Part shown: piece by piece, positions 42,060 through 50,590 of the stretch
Numbering within the stretch: the first letter of the stretch is position 1
How the letters are laid out: each line of letters begins with the position of its first letter
Source: Bhargavaea cecembensis DSE10
GTDB lineage: Bacteria; Bacillota; Bacilli; Bacillales_A; Planococcaceae
Direction: 5' to 3'
Assembly (NCBI RefSeq): GCF_000348905.1
Contig: NZ_AOFT01000015.1
Span: forward strand, 1-64,000
DNA length: 64,000 nt
Program-made: the position numbers and the translations under genes
The notes under the pieces: generated by a model
Told to the model about the DNA's origin: nothing
Seen by the model: only the letters and a program-made list of their open reading frames with translations
The model's database searches: none

Positions 42060-43445
42060 TTATTCGCCGGAAGAGTTGACGGCCGGAACAGCAGCCAGTT
42101 CCGCAGCTTTCTCTTCCTTGATTTTGTTCTGGAAGCGCTTGGTCTCTGCCACGATGACACCGGACAGGCCGAGAAGGCCGATCAGGTTCGGGATGGCCAT
42201 GAGCCCGTTCATGACATCGGAGAAGAGCCAGACCACATCAAGCGTGGCAGTGGCGCCGAAGTAGACGACAACCACGAATACCAGGCGGTAGAATTTGAGC
42301 AGTTTCGGATTCGGGAAAAGATACTGGAAGCACTTTTCTCCGTAGTAGGCCCATCCGAAAATCGTGGAGGCGGCGAAGAAGACGATGCCGAGCCCGACAA
42401 TATACTGGCCTGCATCTCCGAAGAAGGTACCGAACGCCATGGCTGTGAGCGTTCCTGCTTCGGCCCCTTCTTCTTGCCACGCGCCGGACATGACGATGGT
42501 AACGCCGGTAATCGAGCAGATGATCAAGGTATCGAACAGCACCTGGGTCATCGAGACGAGCGCCTGTCGCCCAGGCAAATCCGTGCGGGCTGCTGCAGCT
42601 GCAATCGGCGCAGAACCGAGACCGGCCTCGTTCGAAAAGAGACCGCGGGCAATCCCGAAGCGGATGGCTGCACCGACCGCGCCGCCCGCGAACGACTCAA
42701 TGCCGAACGCATACGAGAAGATCGTGGCGAATGCAGCAGGAACAAGATCGAAATTCGTAATCATGACAATGGCACCGGCAATAAAGTAGAACAGAGCCAT
42801 GATCGGGACGAAGAAGGCGGCCACCCGGCCGATCCACTTGATCCCGCCGAGGATAACGGCACCTGCAACGACCATCAGGACAAGGCCCGTGACCCAGTAC
42901 GGCGTGTTGAAGTTCATGTTCATGGCATCTGCAACTGCCTTCGACTGGGTCCCGTTCCCGATGCCGAATGCGGCAAGCGTGCCGAACAGGGCGAAGCTGA
43001 CTCCAAGCCAGCGCGCTTTCAGGCCATGTTCGAGATAGTACATCGGCCCGCCGGCCATTTGGCCGTTGGCATCCTTTGTACGGTATTTGACGGCAAGGAT
43101 CGCTTCGCCGTATTTGGTGGCCATTCCGAAGAATCCGGCCAGCCACATCCAGAAGATTGCGCCCGGACCGCCGAGGACAACGGCGGTCGCGACGCCCACA
43201 ATGTTGCCGACCCCGACGGTCGCCGCCATGGCGGTCATCAGTGCCTGGAACTGTGAAATATCGCCTTCCGCTTTTTTATCATGCTTGCGTGAGAATACCT
43301 GCTTCAGGGAATAGGGCAGTAATCGTACTTGAATAAATGCAAGCCTGAAGGTAAGGAAAATACCGGTTCCTACAAGCAGGACGAGCAGCCATGGCCCCCA
43401 CACAATGCCGCTCAGCGATCCCAAGAAATTCTCGATAGCTTCCAT
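42060..43445 (-). CDS. AGCS family sodium:alanine/glycine symporter
   Basis: 461 residues and about 11 helices; ATG after AAAGGGGGAAC. AGCS motifs: GTGIFLTFRLAFIQVRLLP near TM1, the Na+/substrate region TVGVGNIVGVATAVVLGGPG (about 75-94), and GRQALVSMTQVLFDTLIICS. Members import alanine or glycine (AlsT and AgcS types) with Na+. Two AGGTGATATAGA direct repeats lie in its upstream region. Confidence 0.93.
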   Translation of the reverse strand: MEAIENFLGSLSGIVWGPWLLVLLVGTGIFLTFRLAFIQVRLLPYSLKQVFSRKHDKKAEGDISQFQALMTAMAATVGVGNIVGVATAVVLGGPGAIFWMWLAGFFGMATKYGEAILAVKYRTKDANGQMAGGPMYYLEHGLKARWLGVSFALFGTLAAFGIGNGTQSKAVADAMNMNFNTPYWVTGLVLMVVAGAVILGGIKWIGRVAAFFVPIMALFYFIAGAIVMITNFDLVPAAFATIFSYAFGIESFAGGAVGAAIRFGIARGLFSNEAGLGSAPIAAAAARTDLPGRQALVSMTQVLFDTLIICSITGVTIVMSGAWQEEGAEAGTLTAMAFGTFFGDAGQYIVGLGIVFFAASTIFGWAYYGEKCFQYLFPNPKLLKFYRLVFVVVVYFGATATLDVVWLFSDVMNGLMAIPNLIGLLGLSGVIVAETKRFQNKIKEEKAAELAAVPAVNSSGE

Positions 43446-43510
43446 TTTTGTTCCCCCTTTTTCTTAGTGGTCGTTTCCCCCATAAGATGTTGCCTTCCTG
43501 TGAAATCTGC

Positions 43511-43539
43511 TCTATATCACCTACTGTTCTATATCACCT
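43511..43539. repeat. 12-bp direct repeat upstream of the AGCS gene
   Basis: TCTATATCACCT occurs at 43511-43522 and 43528-43539, a 17-bp period, 66 bp before the symporter start, a place where a regulator could bind. Confidence 0.4.
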
Positions 43540-43608
43540 TAGTACTAATATTCCGAAAGTTCCGCTCTCCCGTCAAGACCCAATTTTAAAATGGGCTTTG
43601 GCGACCTT

Positions 43609-43634
43609 GTTTGTGCCCGGAAAAGTGAGGGTAT
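43609..43634 (+). promoter_or_regulatory. Sigma-B-type promoter of the ytxH-like gene
   Basis: GTTTGT (43609-43614), 14-bp spacer, perfect GGGTAT (43629-43634), 47 bp before the start. An overlapping TATAAT (43632-43637) could add a sigma-A start. Confidence 0.6.
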
Positions 43635-43681
43635 AATGGAGTATGCAAATAGTCTAAACCACAGTTATGGAGGGATTTTCA

Positions 43682-44227
43682 ATGGCAGGAAGCAAATTTG
43701 GCAAAATGGTGCTCATCGGTGCGCTTACCGGTGCGGTCATCAGCATGTTCGACAGGACGACACGTTCCGAAATGTCACGCCGTGCAAAAGGGCTCGGCGA
43801 GGATGCAAAGTACTATATGAAGAATCCGGACGTTCTCCGCTGGAAGATTCAGGACAAATCAGACAAACTGAAGGCGCTCTACGAGCAGTTCGACTCGGAT
43901 AAGCAGTATCTTCAGTCGAAGGCGTCCGAGCTGAAGCAACTGACGCCGACGGTCAAGACGCTGGTGGAGGATACGAAGACGGCGTTCGTCGACTCGAAGG
44001 ATGCGGTCATGGAAGCAAAAGACGACTACAAGCAGATGGCATCTGAAGCGATCAAGGGCGGCCACCCGGGTACGGACGAGACATTCGTACCGGAAGAGGC
44101 TTACCGGGAAGGCCAGGTAGACGGAGGCGCGATGGGCGGAAGCACATCAAAAGGAACATTCGTGCCGGAAGAGGCATACCGGGAAGGTCAAGTGGCCGGG
44201 GAAGCCAGAGACAATATGAAAAACTGA
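43682..44227 (+). CDS. YtxH-domain general-stress-type protein with duplicated C-terminal motif
   Basis: 181 residues from the ATG at 43682 (ATGGAGGGA before it). An N-terminal hydrophobic helix (MVLIGALTGAVISMF, about 9-23) anchors it; the middle is charged helix (YtxH-like, about 30-120). The C-terminus carries TFVPEEAYREGQV twice (134-146 and 159-171), identical and 25 residues apart. YtxH proteins of B. subtilis are sigma-B-induced, and a good sigma-B box precedes this gene. The yfkH gene follows after 25 bp. Confidence 0.8.
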   Translation: MAGSKFGKMVLIGALTGAVISMFDRTTRSEMSRRAKGLGEDAKYYMKNPDVLRWKIQDKSDKLKALYEQFDSDKQYLQSKASELKQLTPTVKTLVEDTKTAFVDSKDAVMEAKDDYKQMASEAIKGGHPGTDETFVPEEAYREGQVDGGAMGGSTSKGTFVPEEAYREGQVAGEARDNMKN

Positions 44228-44252
44228 TGCATGGGAAGGGGGCGGATGACAG

Positions 44253-45230
44253 ATGGCGGATGAAAAGAAGTTGGACACGGGTGCGGAAAACCCGGACAAC
44301 CGGGACGACAGCCTGAAAGACAAAGTGATGGGGTTTGTCGAGGACGTGAAGGAAGGTGACCTGGAGCGCTTCGATGTGACGACACGCCAGGGCTTCTTCA
44401 AGGAACTCATCACCCGGATCAAGCTGGTGGACGTCGTCGGGCTGGGCTCGCAGCTTGCCTACTTCTTTCTTCTATCCCTGTTTCCGCTCCTTATCTTTAT
44501 GCTTACGCTTTTGCCTTACCTGAACATCGACCATTCGGCACTTTTTGACTTCATCAAAGAGTATGCCCCGACAAATGTCTATAACATTATCGAGAATACG
44601 CTGGGCGAAGTGCTGGACAATCGCAGCGGCGGCCTGCTGTCGCTCGGTATCATCGGCACGATCTGGTCCGCGTCCAACGGAATGAATGCGCTGACCCGGG
44701 CGCTTAACCAATCGTATTTTTCCCATGAGAGACGGTCATTCATCAAGAAGCGGGTCCTGTCGATCGTGTTCACCCTCATGCTGATTGCAGTGGTCGCGGT
44801 CGCCCTGGTGCTCCCGGTATTCGGGGAACAGATCGGCAAGACCATCTTCTCTTATATGGGATTGGATGAGGCGTTCCTGACGGTCTGGAACAGCATCCGC
44901 TGGACCATTCCGCCGCTTCTGATCTTCGCGGTGTTCACGCTGGTTTATTGGCTGGTGCCTGCGGCCAAAGTCAGGATCAGGGATGCCCTGCCGGGTGCGG
45001 TGTTCGCGACAGTCGGATGGATTCTTTCCTCACTGGCATTCTCGTTCTATGTCAGTAACTTCGCGAATTATTCCAACACGTACGGCAGCATCGGGGGCAT
45101 CATCGTGCTCATGATCTGGATGTATCTCTCGTCGATCATCCTGATTCTCGGAGGACAGGTAAATGCTGTCATGCAGGAAAGACGGGAAGAAAATGAAGCA
45201 AAAGCCAAAAGCGGCGCTGTCGGGGTATGA
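44253..45230 (+). CDS. yfkH: YihY/virulence factor BrkB family membrane protein (YfkH)
   Basis: 325 residues. A charged cytoplasmic N-terminus (1-50) precedes six helices. Family marks: GLGSQLAYFFLLSLFPLLIF (about 69-88), SLGIIGTIWSASNGMNALTRALN, and the C-terminal YGSIGGIIVLMIWMYLSS. Members were once called RNase BN by mistake; their transport role is unproven. The terminator overlaps the last 24 bp of the ORF. Downstream of the ytxH-like gene, so perhaps expressed with it under stress. Confidence 0.9.
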   Translation: MADEKKLDTGAENPDNRDDSLKDKVMGFVEDVKEGDLERFDVTTRQGFFKELITRIKLVDVVGLGSQLAYFFLLSLFPLLIFMLTLLPYLNIDHSALFDFIKEYAPTNVYNIIENTLGEVLDNRSGGLLSLGIIGTIWSASNGMNALTRALNQSYFSHERRSFIKKRVLSIVFTLMLIAVVAVALVLPVFGEQIGKTIFSYMGLDEAFLTVWNSIRWTIPPLLIFAVFTLVYWLVPAAKVRIRDALPGAVFATVGWILSSLAFSFYVSNFANYSNTYGSIGGIIVLMIWMYLSSIILILGGQVNAVMQERREENEAKAKSGAVGV

Positions 45231-45252
45231 CCCCGGCAACGCCGCTTTTTTA
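45207..45252 (+). terminator. Terminator overlapping the 3' end of yfkH
   Basis: AAAAGCGGCG pairs with CGCCGCTTTTTT and an inner GGGGTATGACCCC hairpin; the stem begins 24 bp before the yfkH stop codon ends. Confidence 0.8.
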
Positions 45253-45300
45253 TAATCAGTTATTCTTAAGGTCCGAAAACTCACGGCAGCCATTGCCGGT

Positions 45301-45480
45301 TCAGTTTTCGCTATTTTTCAGCTGAGCCACTTTGGCGTCGATTTCGTCGATCATCGAAATCAGCCGGTCGATTTCCTCCAGGTCAGCCGTTTCCGGCTCC
45401 AGGTCATCAAGCGTCTCTAGAAAGTCGTTGAGCCGTTCCTTCAGCAAGTCCACCTGCTGCTTGTGTTCAGTCGGTTCCAT
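45301..45480 (-). CDS. Small SE1561-family-like coiled-coil protein
   Basis: 59 residues; ATG at 45480 after GAGGTG. Almost wholly helical and acidic (VDLLKERLNDFLETLDDL, ADLEEIDRLISMIDEIDAK). From memory it matches the small Bacillales family labelled SE1561. Function unknown. It is shorter than usual ORF cut-offs. Confidence 0.75.
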   Translation of the reverse strand: MEPTEHKQQVDLLKERLNDFLETLDDLEPETADLEEIDRLISMIDEIDAKVAQLKNSEN

Positions 45481-45638
45481 CAGTACACCTCAATTCCTAA
45501 CGTAGATTTTAAAGGGAAACTGTGCGGGAATCAATGCCCGGCAGAAATGCACATGGGGATAGTGCTTTACCTGTCTTTACCCGGCAATCCGGGGAACGAT
45601 GCCGGCGGAAAAAAATTCTAAAAAATGATGATTGAATA

Positions 45639-45862
45639 TTTACAAAAGTTTAATAACGTGTTAACATGAACTTAACTTAAACACAGAGGGGAGGCCAAGG
45701 TGAAAAAGTCGGAATTGAAATCCTGAACGAAAGCGAAGGAGGGGATTCGGACATTTCACGGACGTACGCGTCCCTTGAATACGATTAAAAATGGACAATT
45801 TAAATAGGTGCAATAGAAGCTGAAGCCCAGCCGTCCGGAACGCCGGAGGGACTGGGCTTTCT
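45639..45862 (+). other. Orphan short transcription unit in the 403-bp gap between the SE1561 and OsmC genes
   Basis: A promoter-like TTTACA, 17-bp spacer, TAACAT (45639-45667) is followed by GGGGAGG and a GTG with only 8 codons (MKKSELKS), then a second strong RBS (GAAGGAGGGG) without an ATG. A terminator ends it at 45823-45862 (AAGCCCAG / CTGGGCTTTC). It could be a small RNA or leader peptide, or a small gene broken by frameshift: the frame after the stop stays open for 27 more codons. The start of the gap, 45481-45638, shows nothing recognisable. Confidence 0.4.
45823..45862 (+). terminator. Terminator of the orphan unit
   Basis: AAGCCCAGCCGTCCGG pairs imperfectly with CCGGAGGGACTGGGCTT around AACG, then TCTTAAT. 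It also faces the convergent OsmC gene. Confidence 0.7.
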
Positions 45863-45883
45863 TAATGTGCTTTTTGATTGGGT

Positions 45884-46270
45884 TCAGCTGATGACTTCAT
45901 AAGTTTCCCGGATGTCGATGGCGTCTTTTACGGACTGGACCATCGAGCAGTTTTTGGCCGTGAGTTCCATGACTCGGGGCATCTTGGACTCCTCGATCTC
46001 AGCCCCCCTGATTGTAAAGTGGAGATGGATGCGTTCGACCCGGTCAGCAATGTCGGGGTTCCGTTGCACTTCTTTCACTTCAATCCGGATGTCTTCCGCA
46101 GGCATGCGCATTTTTTGGAGTACTTTCCTCATTACGCCTCCGCTGCAGACCGCAACCGATGAGACGAGCAGCTGGTAGGGGCGGAAGCCATGCTCATCCT
46201 TGGGCGAGATGGACAGTGTGCCGAACTGCGTAGCAGTTTCAAAGCCGTGTTCAGTCATGGAAAACTTCAT
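45884..46270 (-). CDS. OsmC family peroxiredoxin-like protein
   Basis: 128 residues from the ATG at 46270 (AAGGAGGGA before it). Contains the OsmC/YhfA redox pair: Cys in SSVAVCSGGVMRKVLQ (about 67) and Cys in LTAKNCSMVQSVKDAI near the C-terminus. Such proteins reduce organic hydroperoxides with lipoyl-protein or thiol donors. Divergent from the MFS gene. The exact subgroup (YhfA rather than OhrA) is likely from its short length. Confidence 0.88.
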   Translation of the reverse strand: MKFSMTEHGFETATQFGTLSISPKDEHGFRPYQLLVSSVAVCSGGVMRKVLQKMRMPAEDIRIEVKEVQRNPDIADRVERIHLHFTIRGAEIEESKMPRVMELTAKNCSMVQSVKDAIDIRETYEVIS

Positions 46271-46353
46271 CTGGATCCCTCCTTGGTATGATAGAATTGT
46301 ACAGGATTTAACTGCCGGATTCGAATGGAATGCCGGCACGGGAGGCTTCATCA

Positions 46354-47520
46354 GTGGCTGCACGGCTTTCGGAAAGGACGAGATTCTGGATTCTCGTCAT
46401 TATCGTATCCATATCAGGGTTTTCGCAGGGCATGCTCCTGCCGCTGATTTCCGTCATTTTCGAGCAGGACGGAATCTCATCCACGTTGAACGGACTGAAT
46501 GCGACAGGCCTTTATATCGGGACATTGCTCATTTCCCCGTTCATGGAAGCACCGCTCCGGCGGTTCGGCTACAAGCCGGTCATCGTCGTGGGCGGTCTGA
46601 CCGTGTTCCTGGCGCTTTTCCTGTTTCCGCTCTATAAAAGCGTGACCTTCTGGTTTATCCTCCGCCTGCTGATCGGAATGGGGGACAACGCCCTTCACTT
46701 CGCCACCCAAACGTGGATCACAAGCACATCCCCTCAGGCGAGGCTCGGGCGGAACATCGCCGTCTACGGACTCATGTTCAGTGCCGGTTTCGCTGTCGGC
46801 CCGCTTTTCGTGCCGATGATCGGCATATTTGAAGGGCTGCCGTTTATCGTGTCGGGCGCCCTCTGCATGGCGGCCTGGTCGCTCGTCTTTTTCCTGGACA
46901 ACGACCGGCCGGAAGCGGTCCAGGAAAAGGAAGCGGCGATGCCGTTCCACAAAAGGGTGCTCACGACGATGAAATATGCGTGGGTCGCGTTCATCCCGCC
47001 ATTCGGATACGGTTTCCTGGAGTCTTCTCTGAATGCCATCTACCCGGTGTATGCCCTCCGGACGGGAATCGATGTCGGCATGGTTTCAGTCATCCTCGCA
47101 TCCTTCTCGGTCGGGGCGATCCTGTCCCAGATTCCCCTCGGCATGCTGAGTGACCGGATCGGCCGCCGAAATGTGCTGCTTCTTGCGCTGATCGGCGGAA
47201 CCGTCGCGTTCTTAGGGGGCGGCCTGGCCGGCAGCAGTGAATGGGGTGTGCTCGCTGCCGTCATGATCGCCGGGATGCTCGTCGGCTCCACGTTCACGCT
47301 CGGGATCGCCTACATGACCGACCTTACACCGAAGCCGTTTCTTCCGATGGGCAATCTTCTGTGCGGGATCTTCTTCAGCATCGGGAGCCTGACAGGCCCG
47401 ATCCTGGGCGGTGTCATCGTCGAGTCTGGCACGGATTATCTGACCTTTATCTCGCTGTTCGTCGCTGCGCTTTTTGCCGTGTTCCTGTTCGGGAGGACGA
47501 AACCGATAAAGGCGTACTGA
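46354..47520 (+). CDS. MFS transporter (major facilitator efflux type)
   Basis: 388 residues from GTG 46354, which is 8 bp after GGGAGG; an ATG at 46330 lacks an RBS. Twelve helices. The motif-A-like loops are weak in the first half (APLRRFGYKPVIV) and good in the second (LGMLSDRIGRRNVLL). An N-terminal SGFSQGMLLPLISVIFEQDG is typical of YfkF-like drug exporters. Substrate unknown, possibly a multidrug exporter. Confidence 0.87.
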   Translation: MAARLSERTRFWILVIIVSISGFSQGMLLPLISVIFEQDGISSTLNGLNATGLYIGTLLISPFMEAPLRRFGYKPVIVVGGLTVFLALFLFPLYKSVTFWFILRLLIGMGDNALHFATQTWITSTSPQARLGRNIAVYGLMFSAGFAVGPLFVPMIGIFEGLPFIVSGALCMAAWSLVFFLDNDRPEAVQEKEAAMPFHKRVLTTMKYAWVAFIPPFGYGFLESSLNAIYPVYALRTGIDVGMVSVILASFSVGAILSQIPLGMLSDRIGRRNVLLLALIGGTVAFLGGGLAGSSEWGVLAAVMIAGMLVGSTFTLGIAYMTDLTPKPFLPMGNLLCGIFFSIGSLTGPILGGVIVESGTDYLTFISLFVAALFAVFLFGRTKPIKAY

Positions 47521-47553
47521 TTAAATCCGTGCATCCAAAATACATACATGAGA

Positions 47554-47585
47554 AACGGCAAGGACGCGGGAGTCCTTGCCGTTAT
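47554..47585. terminator. Bidirectional terminator between MFS and pdaA genes
   Basis: AACGGCAAGGAC pairs perfectly with GTCCTTGCCGTT; T-rich flanks on both strands. Confidence 0.8.
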
Positions 47586-47592
47586 TATTGAC

Positions 47593-48387
47593 TTACAGAT
47601 CCGGCATGAATGCCTCTTCCACCAGCCCGTCAAGCGTTCCGAATGTGTAGCCCTGCTTTTTGGCGTCACGGATAAAGTCAGGGAGTCCGTCGGAGTTGTC
47701 CGGGGAGACGGTATGCATGAGGACCACTGCACCCGGATGAAGCTGCTTCATCAGCTCATTATAAGCATACTGGCCGCCCAGCTTCCGGTCACGGTGCCAG
47801 TCGACGAACGCGACCGACCAGAAGATATGGCGATAGCCAAGCTTGTTGCCGGTCTTGAGAACCTGAGCGTTGAAAATGCCTTCAGGCGGCCGGGCGTAGT
47901 GCGTCCGCTTCACGCCGGCGACTTCCCTCAGGCGGTCGTCAAATTTTTTCCACTCGGCTTCCATCTCCGCGGGAGACATTTTCGCCATGTTCGGGTGTCC
48001 GTATGAGTGGTTGCCGATCGTGTGTCCGTCCTTGACCATCCGGTTAACGAGATCGCCGGCGCTTTCCAGATAGTGTCCGGTAAGGAAGAACGTCGCAGAG
48101 ATGTTTTCTTTTTTGAGCGTATCGAGGATCGCTTCGGTGTAACCGGCCTCATAGCCGTTGTCGAACGTGAGATAAATGACCTTTTTGTCCGGCGACCCTT
48201 TATAGAGGGCACCATGCTCTTCAAGGAGGGCGTTCATCTCCGCGCCCGCATCCGGCGGAACCCCGCCGGTCGCCTTTTTGAAGCCCCAGTGGAACTCGCC
48301 TGCCGCCGCAGCAAACGGGCTCATCACCAGCCCCGCGGCGATCAGGACCGCCGCCAGCGCGATGCCGGCGAGATGGTTTCTGATCAT
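47593..48387 (-). CDS. pdaA: Peptidoglycan N-acetylmuramic acid deacetylase PdaA
   Basis: 264 residues with a signal peptide (1-28, LAAVLIAAGLVM core, cleavage near AFAAAAG-type residues). NodB domain with YLTFDNGYE, where Asn replaces the second Asp as in B. subtilis PdaA, zinc-binding HTIGNHSYGH, and ARPPEG. PdaA makes the muramic-delta-lactam of spore cortex, read by germination lytic enzymes, so it supports sporulation. The ATG directly follows the T-tract of an intrinsic terminator, and its only RBS (AAAGG) lies in that hairpin's arm. Confidence 0.93.
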   Translation of the reverse strand: MIRNHLAGIALAAVLIAAGLVMSPFAAAAGEFHWGFKKATGGVPPDAGAEMNALLEEHGALYKGSPDKKVIYLTFDNGYEAGYTEAILDTLKKENISATFFLTGHYLESAGDLVNRMVKDGHTIGNHSYGHPNMAKMSPAEMEAEWKKFDDRLREVAGVKRTHYARPPEGIFNAQVLKTGNKLGYRHIFWSVAFVDWHRDRKLGGQYAYNELMKQLHPGAVVLMHTVSPDNSDGLPDFIRDAKKQGYTFGTLDGLVEEAFMPDL

Positions 48388-48422
48388 AAAAAACGCAACC
48401 TTTCGTTTTTCGTTAGGTTGCG
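48388..48422 (-). terminator. Intrinsic terminator abutting the pdaA start codon
   Basis: On the minus strand CGCAACCT pairs with AGGTTGCG, followed by TTTTTT and then at once the pdaA ATG. It lies 14 bp past the yfhF stop. Confidence 0.8.
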
Positions 48423-48436
48423 CAGCCGGCGAGGAA

Positions 48437-49333
48437 TTATTCGCTGATCAGAATGTCACGAAGCGCTTCGTCCGCGTCGGGAAACCGGAAGCGGAAACCG
48501 TGGCGGCCGAGTTTTGACGGGGCGACGCGCTGGCCCTCCAAAACGAGCTTGCTTTTTTCTCCGAGAGCCGCTTTCAACGCGAATGCAGGGACCGGCAAAA
48601 AGTGTGGCCTGCCGAGCACGCGGCCGACCGACCGGCCGAAATCTTTCATCCGGAGCGGATTCGGCGCGACGGCGTTGACAGCGCCTGAGACCGCTTCGTT
48701 TTCAATAGCAAACAGGATGGCGCGTGCGGCATCCAGAACATGGATCCAGCTGACCCACTGGCGTCCGGAACCGACCGTCCCGCCGGCAAAGAGCCGGTAC
48801 GGCAATGCGATCAGCGGCAGGGCACCTTCATCTTTGCCCAGGATCACGCCGAACCGCATAAACACGGTCCGGACCCCATCTTTACGGGCTTCCGCCGCCC
48901 GATGCTCCCAAGTTTTTACGACGTCAGCAAGAAAATCGTTGCCGGCGGGTCCTTCTTCATTGTAGATGGCGGTTTCGGACGTCGGATAAAGACCGATTGC
49001 ACTTGCATTCACGAGAACACCCGGCTTGTTTTTCATCGACCGGATGATCCTGACCACCTCGTCAGTTGCTGCGATCCGGCTCGTGAGGATGTCCTGTTTC
49101 CTGCGTTCTGTCCATCTGCCGGAATTGATCGAGGTGCCTGCCAGGTTGACCAATGCATCAACCGGACCGAGTTCCTGTTCCGGCCTGGCGCCGTCCGTGA
49201 GGTACCCGATCAGGCGGGAATTTCCTGCTGCAGGGCGCCTTGTCAGGATCAGCACTTCGTGACCGTTGTCTTCCAGCAGCCCGGCCAGGACTGAACCAAG
49301 GAATCCCGTCCCGCCCGCGATGGCGACTCTCAT
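48437..49333 (-). CDS. yfhF: NAD(P)-dependent epimerase, TIGR01777 family (YfhF)
   Basis: 298 residues; ATG after GGAGGGATG. Rossmann GGTGFLGSVLAGLLEDNGHEV at the N-terminus (GxxGFLG), then VNLAGTSINSGRWTERRK and the C-terminal DUF1731 part (PHFLPVPAFALKAALGE, GFRFRFPDADEALRDIL). An SDR39U1-type protein; substrate unknown. The order yfhF-recX-yfhH matches B. subtilis, although here yfhF is divergent. Confidence 0.92.
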   Translation of the reverse strand: MRVAIAGGTGFLGSVLAGLLEDNGHEVLILTRRPAAGNSRLIGYLTDGARPEQELGPVDALVNLAGTSINSGRWTERRKQDILTSRIAATDEVVRIIRSMKNKPGVLVNASAIGLYPTSETAIYNEEGPAGNDFLADVVKTWEHRAAEARKDGVRTVFMRFGVILGKDEGALPLIALPYRLFAGGTVGSGRQWVSWIHVLDAARAILFAIENEAVSGAVNAVAPNPLRMKDFGRSVGRVLGRPHFLPVPAFALKAALGEKSKLVLEGQRVAPSKLGRHGFRFRFPDADEALRDILISE

Positions 49334-49444
49334 ATCCGCATCCCTCCATTTTCAACCAGTATACCCGTTTTTGCTTTCGTGCCGCATGGATGAAGGAATC
49401 TCTCCGAACAGGTATAATGGGAAGGATAGATTGGGGGTACGGAA

Positions 49445-50263
49445 ATGCCCGAAATCACCAAGATTTCAACGCAGAAAAACAATGCGGAACGATATAATAT
49501 CTTTCTCGACGGAAAATACGCATTCAGTGCCGATGAGCAGGTTCTGATCCAGTTCGGCCTCATGAAAGGGAAGGTGCTCGACGACTGGGAGATCGATGAG
49601 ATCATCTTCGGGGATGAGATCCGCAAAGCTTATAATAAGGCGCTGCACTTTCTCGGATTCCGGATGCGCAGCGAGCATGAGGTAAAAGAGAAGCTGATGG
49701 CGTCAGGGTTCGGCGAGGCGGTGGCGCTGGAGGCGATCAGCAAGCTGAAGGAGCAGAAGTTCCTGGATGACGACTCGTTTTCAAAGGCGCTACTCGAGAC
49801 CCGCAAACGGACCGCCAAAAAAGGCCCGGGAGCGATCAAACAGGAACTGGCCCGGAAAGGGATCAGCAAGGATCTTCAGGAAGAAGCTCTTGAAGCGTTT
49901 CCCGAGGAGGAGCAGCGGGAGCTGGCGATCGAGCTGGCGGCTAAGATCGCCGCACGCTCATCCGGGAAGACACCGCAGCAGATCCGCCAGAAAATCCAGG
50001 ACTCACTGATGCGCAAAGGCTATTCCTACGATATCATCAGCTCGGCCATCGAGCGGATCGGATCCGAGCTTGAGCCCGGGGAAGATGAATGGGACGAGCT
50101 CACGGAGAAGACGGGCGAAAAAGCCTGGCGGACATACAGCAGAAAGCACAGCGGCAACGAGCTCCGGCGCCGCGTGCAGCAGGCGATGTACCAGAAAGGC
50201 ATCCCGCCGGAGCGGATCAGCCGGTTCATCGAGGCGAAGGAGGAAGAAACGGAAGATGAATGA
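49445..50263 (+). CDS. recX: Recombination regulator RecX
   Basis: 272 residues, similar to B. subtilis RecX (YfhG). It is built of three-helix repeats: FRMRSEHEVKEKLMASGF, TAKKGPGAIKQELARKGIS, TPQQIRQKIQDSLMRKGYS and ELRRRVQQAMYQKGIP. It binds RecA filaments and modulates recombination. The stop overlaps the start of yfhH by 8 bp. A TATAAT near 49424 may be its -10. Confidence 0.94.
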   Translation: MPEITKISTQKNNAERYNIFLDGKYAFSADEQVLIQFGLMKGKVLDDWEIDEIIFGDEIRKAYNKALHFLGFRMRSEHEVKEKLMASGFGEAVALEAISKLKEQKFLDDDSFSKALLETRKRTAKKGPGAIKQELARKGISKDLQEEALEAFPEEEQRELAIELAAKIAARSSGKTPQQIRQKIQDSLMRKGYSYDIISSAIERIGSELEPGEDEWDELTEKTGEKAWRTYSRKHSGNELRRRVQQAMYQKGIPPERISRFIEAKEEETEDE

Positions 50264-50585
50264 GAAAAACTACAGCGAAATGACCGAGCACGAACTCAGG
50301 CAGGAAATCGCCCGCCTGAAGGAAAAGGCCCGCAAGGCCGAACAGCTCGGCATCATCAATGAATTTGCGGTATACGAACGGAAGGCACTGATGGCACAGG
50401 CTTACATGATGGATCCTGATGAGTTTGTCCCGGGGGAAGTGTACCGGATCCTGGGTGATGAAGGGAACTTCTTCCAGGTGGATTACCTGAAGGGGCGTTT
50501 TGCCTGGGGCCACCGGCTCGGCGGTGAGCTGCATACGGAAGCGTTGCCGATCTCGATGCTCCAGAACCTCAAGAAAGGGAAGTGA
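50256..50585 (+). CDS. yfhH: DUF1811 family protein YfhH
   Basis: 109 residues starting inside the end of recX (ATG 50256; GAAGGAGGAAG upstream). An N-terminal helix rich in Glu/Arg/Lys (MTEHELRQEIARLKEKARKA) and a C-terminal SH3-like strand part (GEVYRILGDEGNFFQVDYL, FAWGHRLGG). Conserved in Bacillales beside recX; function unknown. Confidence 0.92.
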   Translation: MNEKNYSEMTEHELRQEIARLKEKARKAEQLGIINEFAVYERKALMAQAYMMDPDEFVPGEVYRILGDEGNFFQVDYLKGRFAWGHRLGGELHTEALPISMLQNLKKGK

Positions 50586-50590
50586 ACCGG

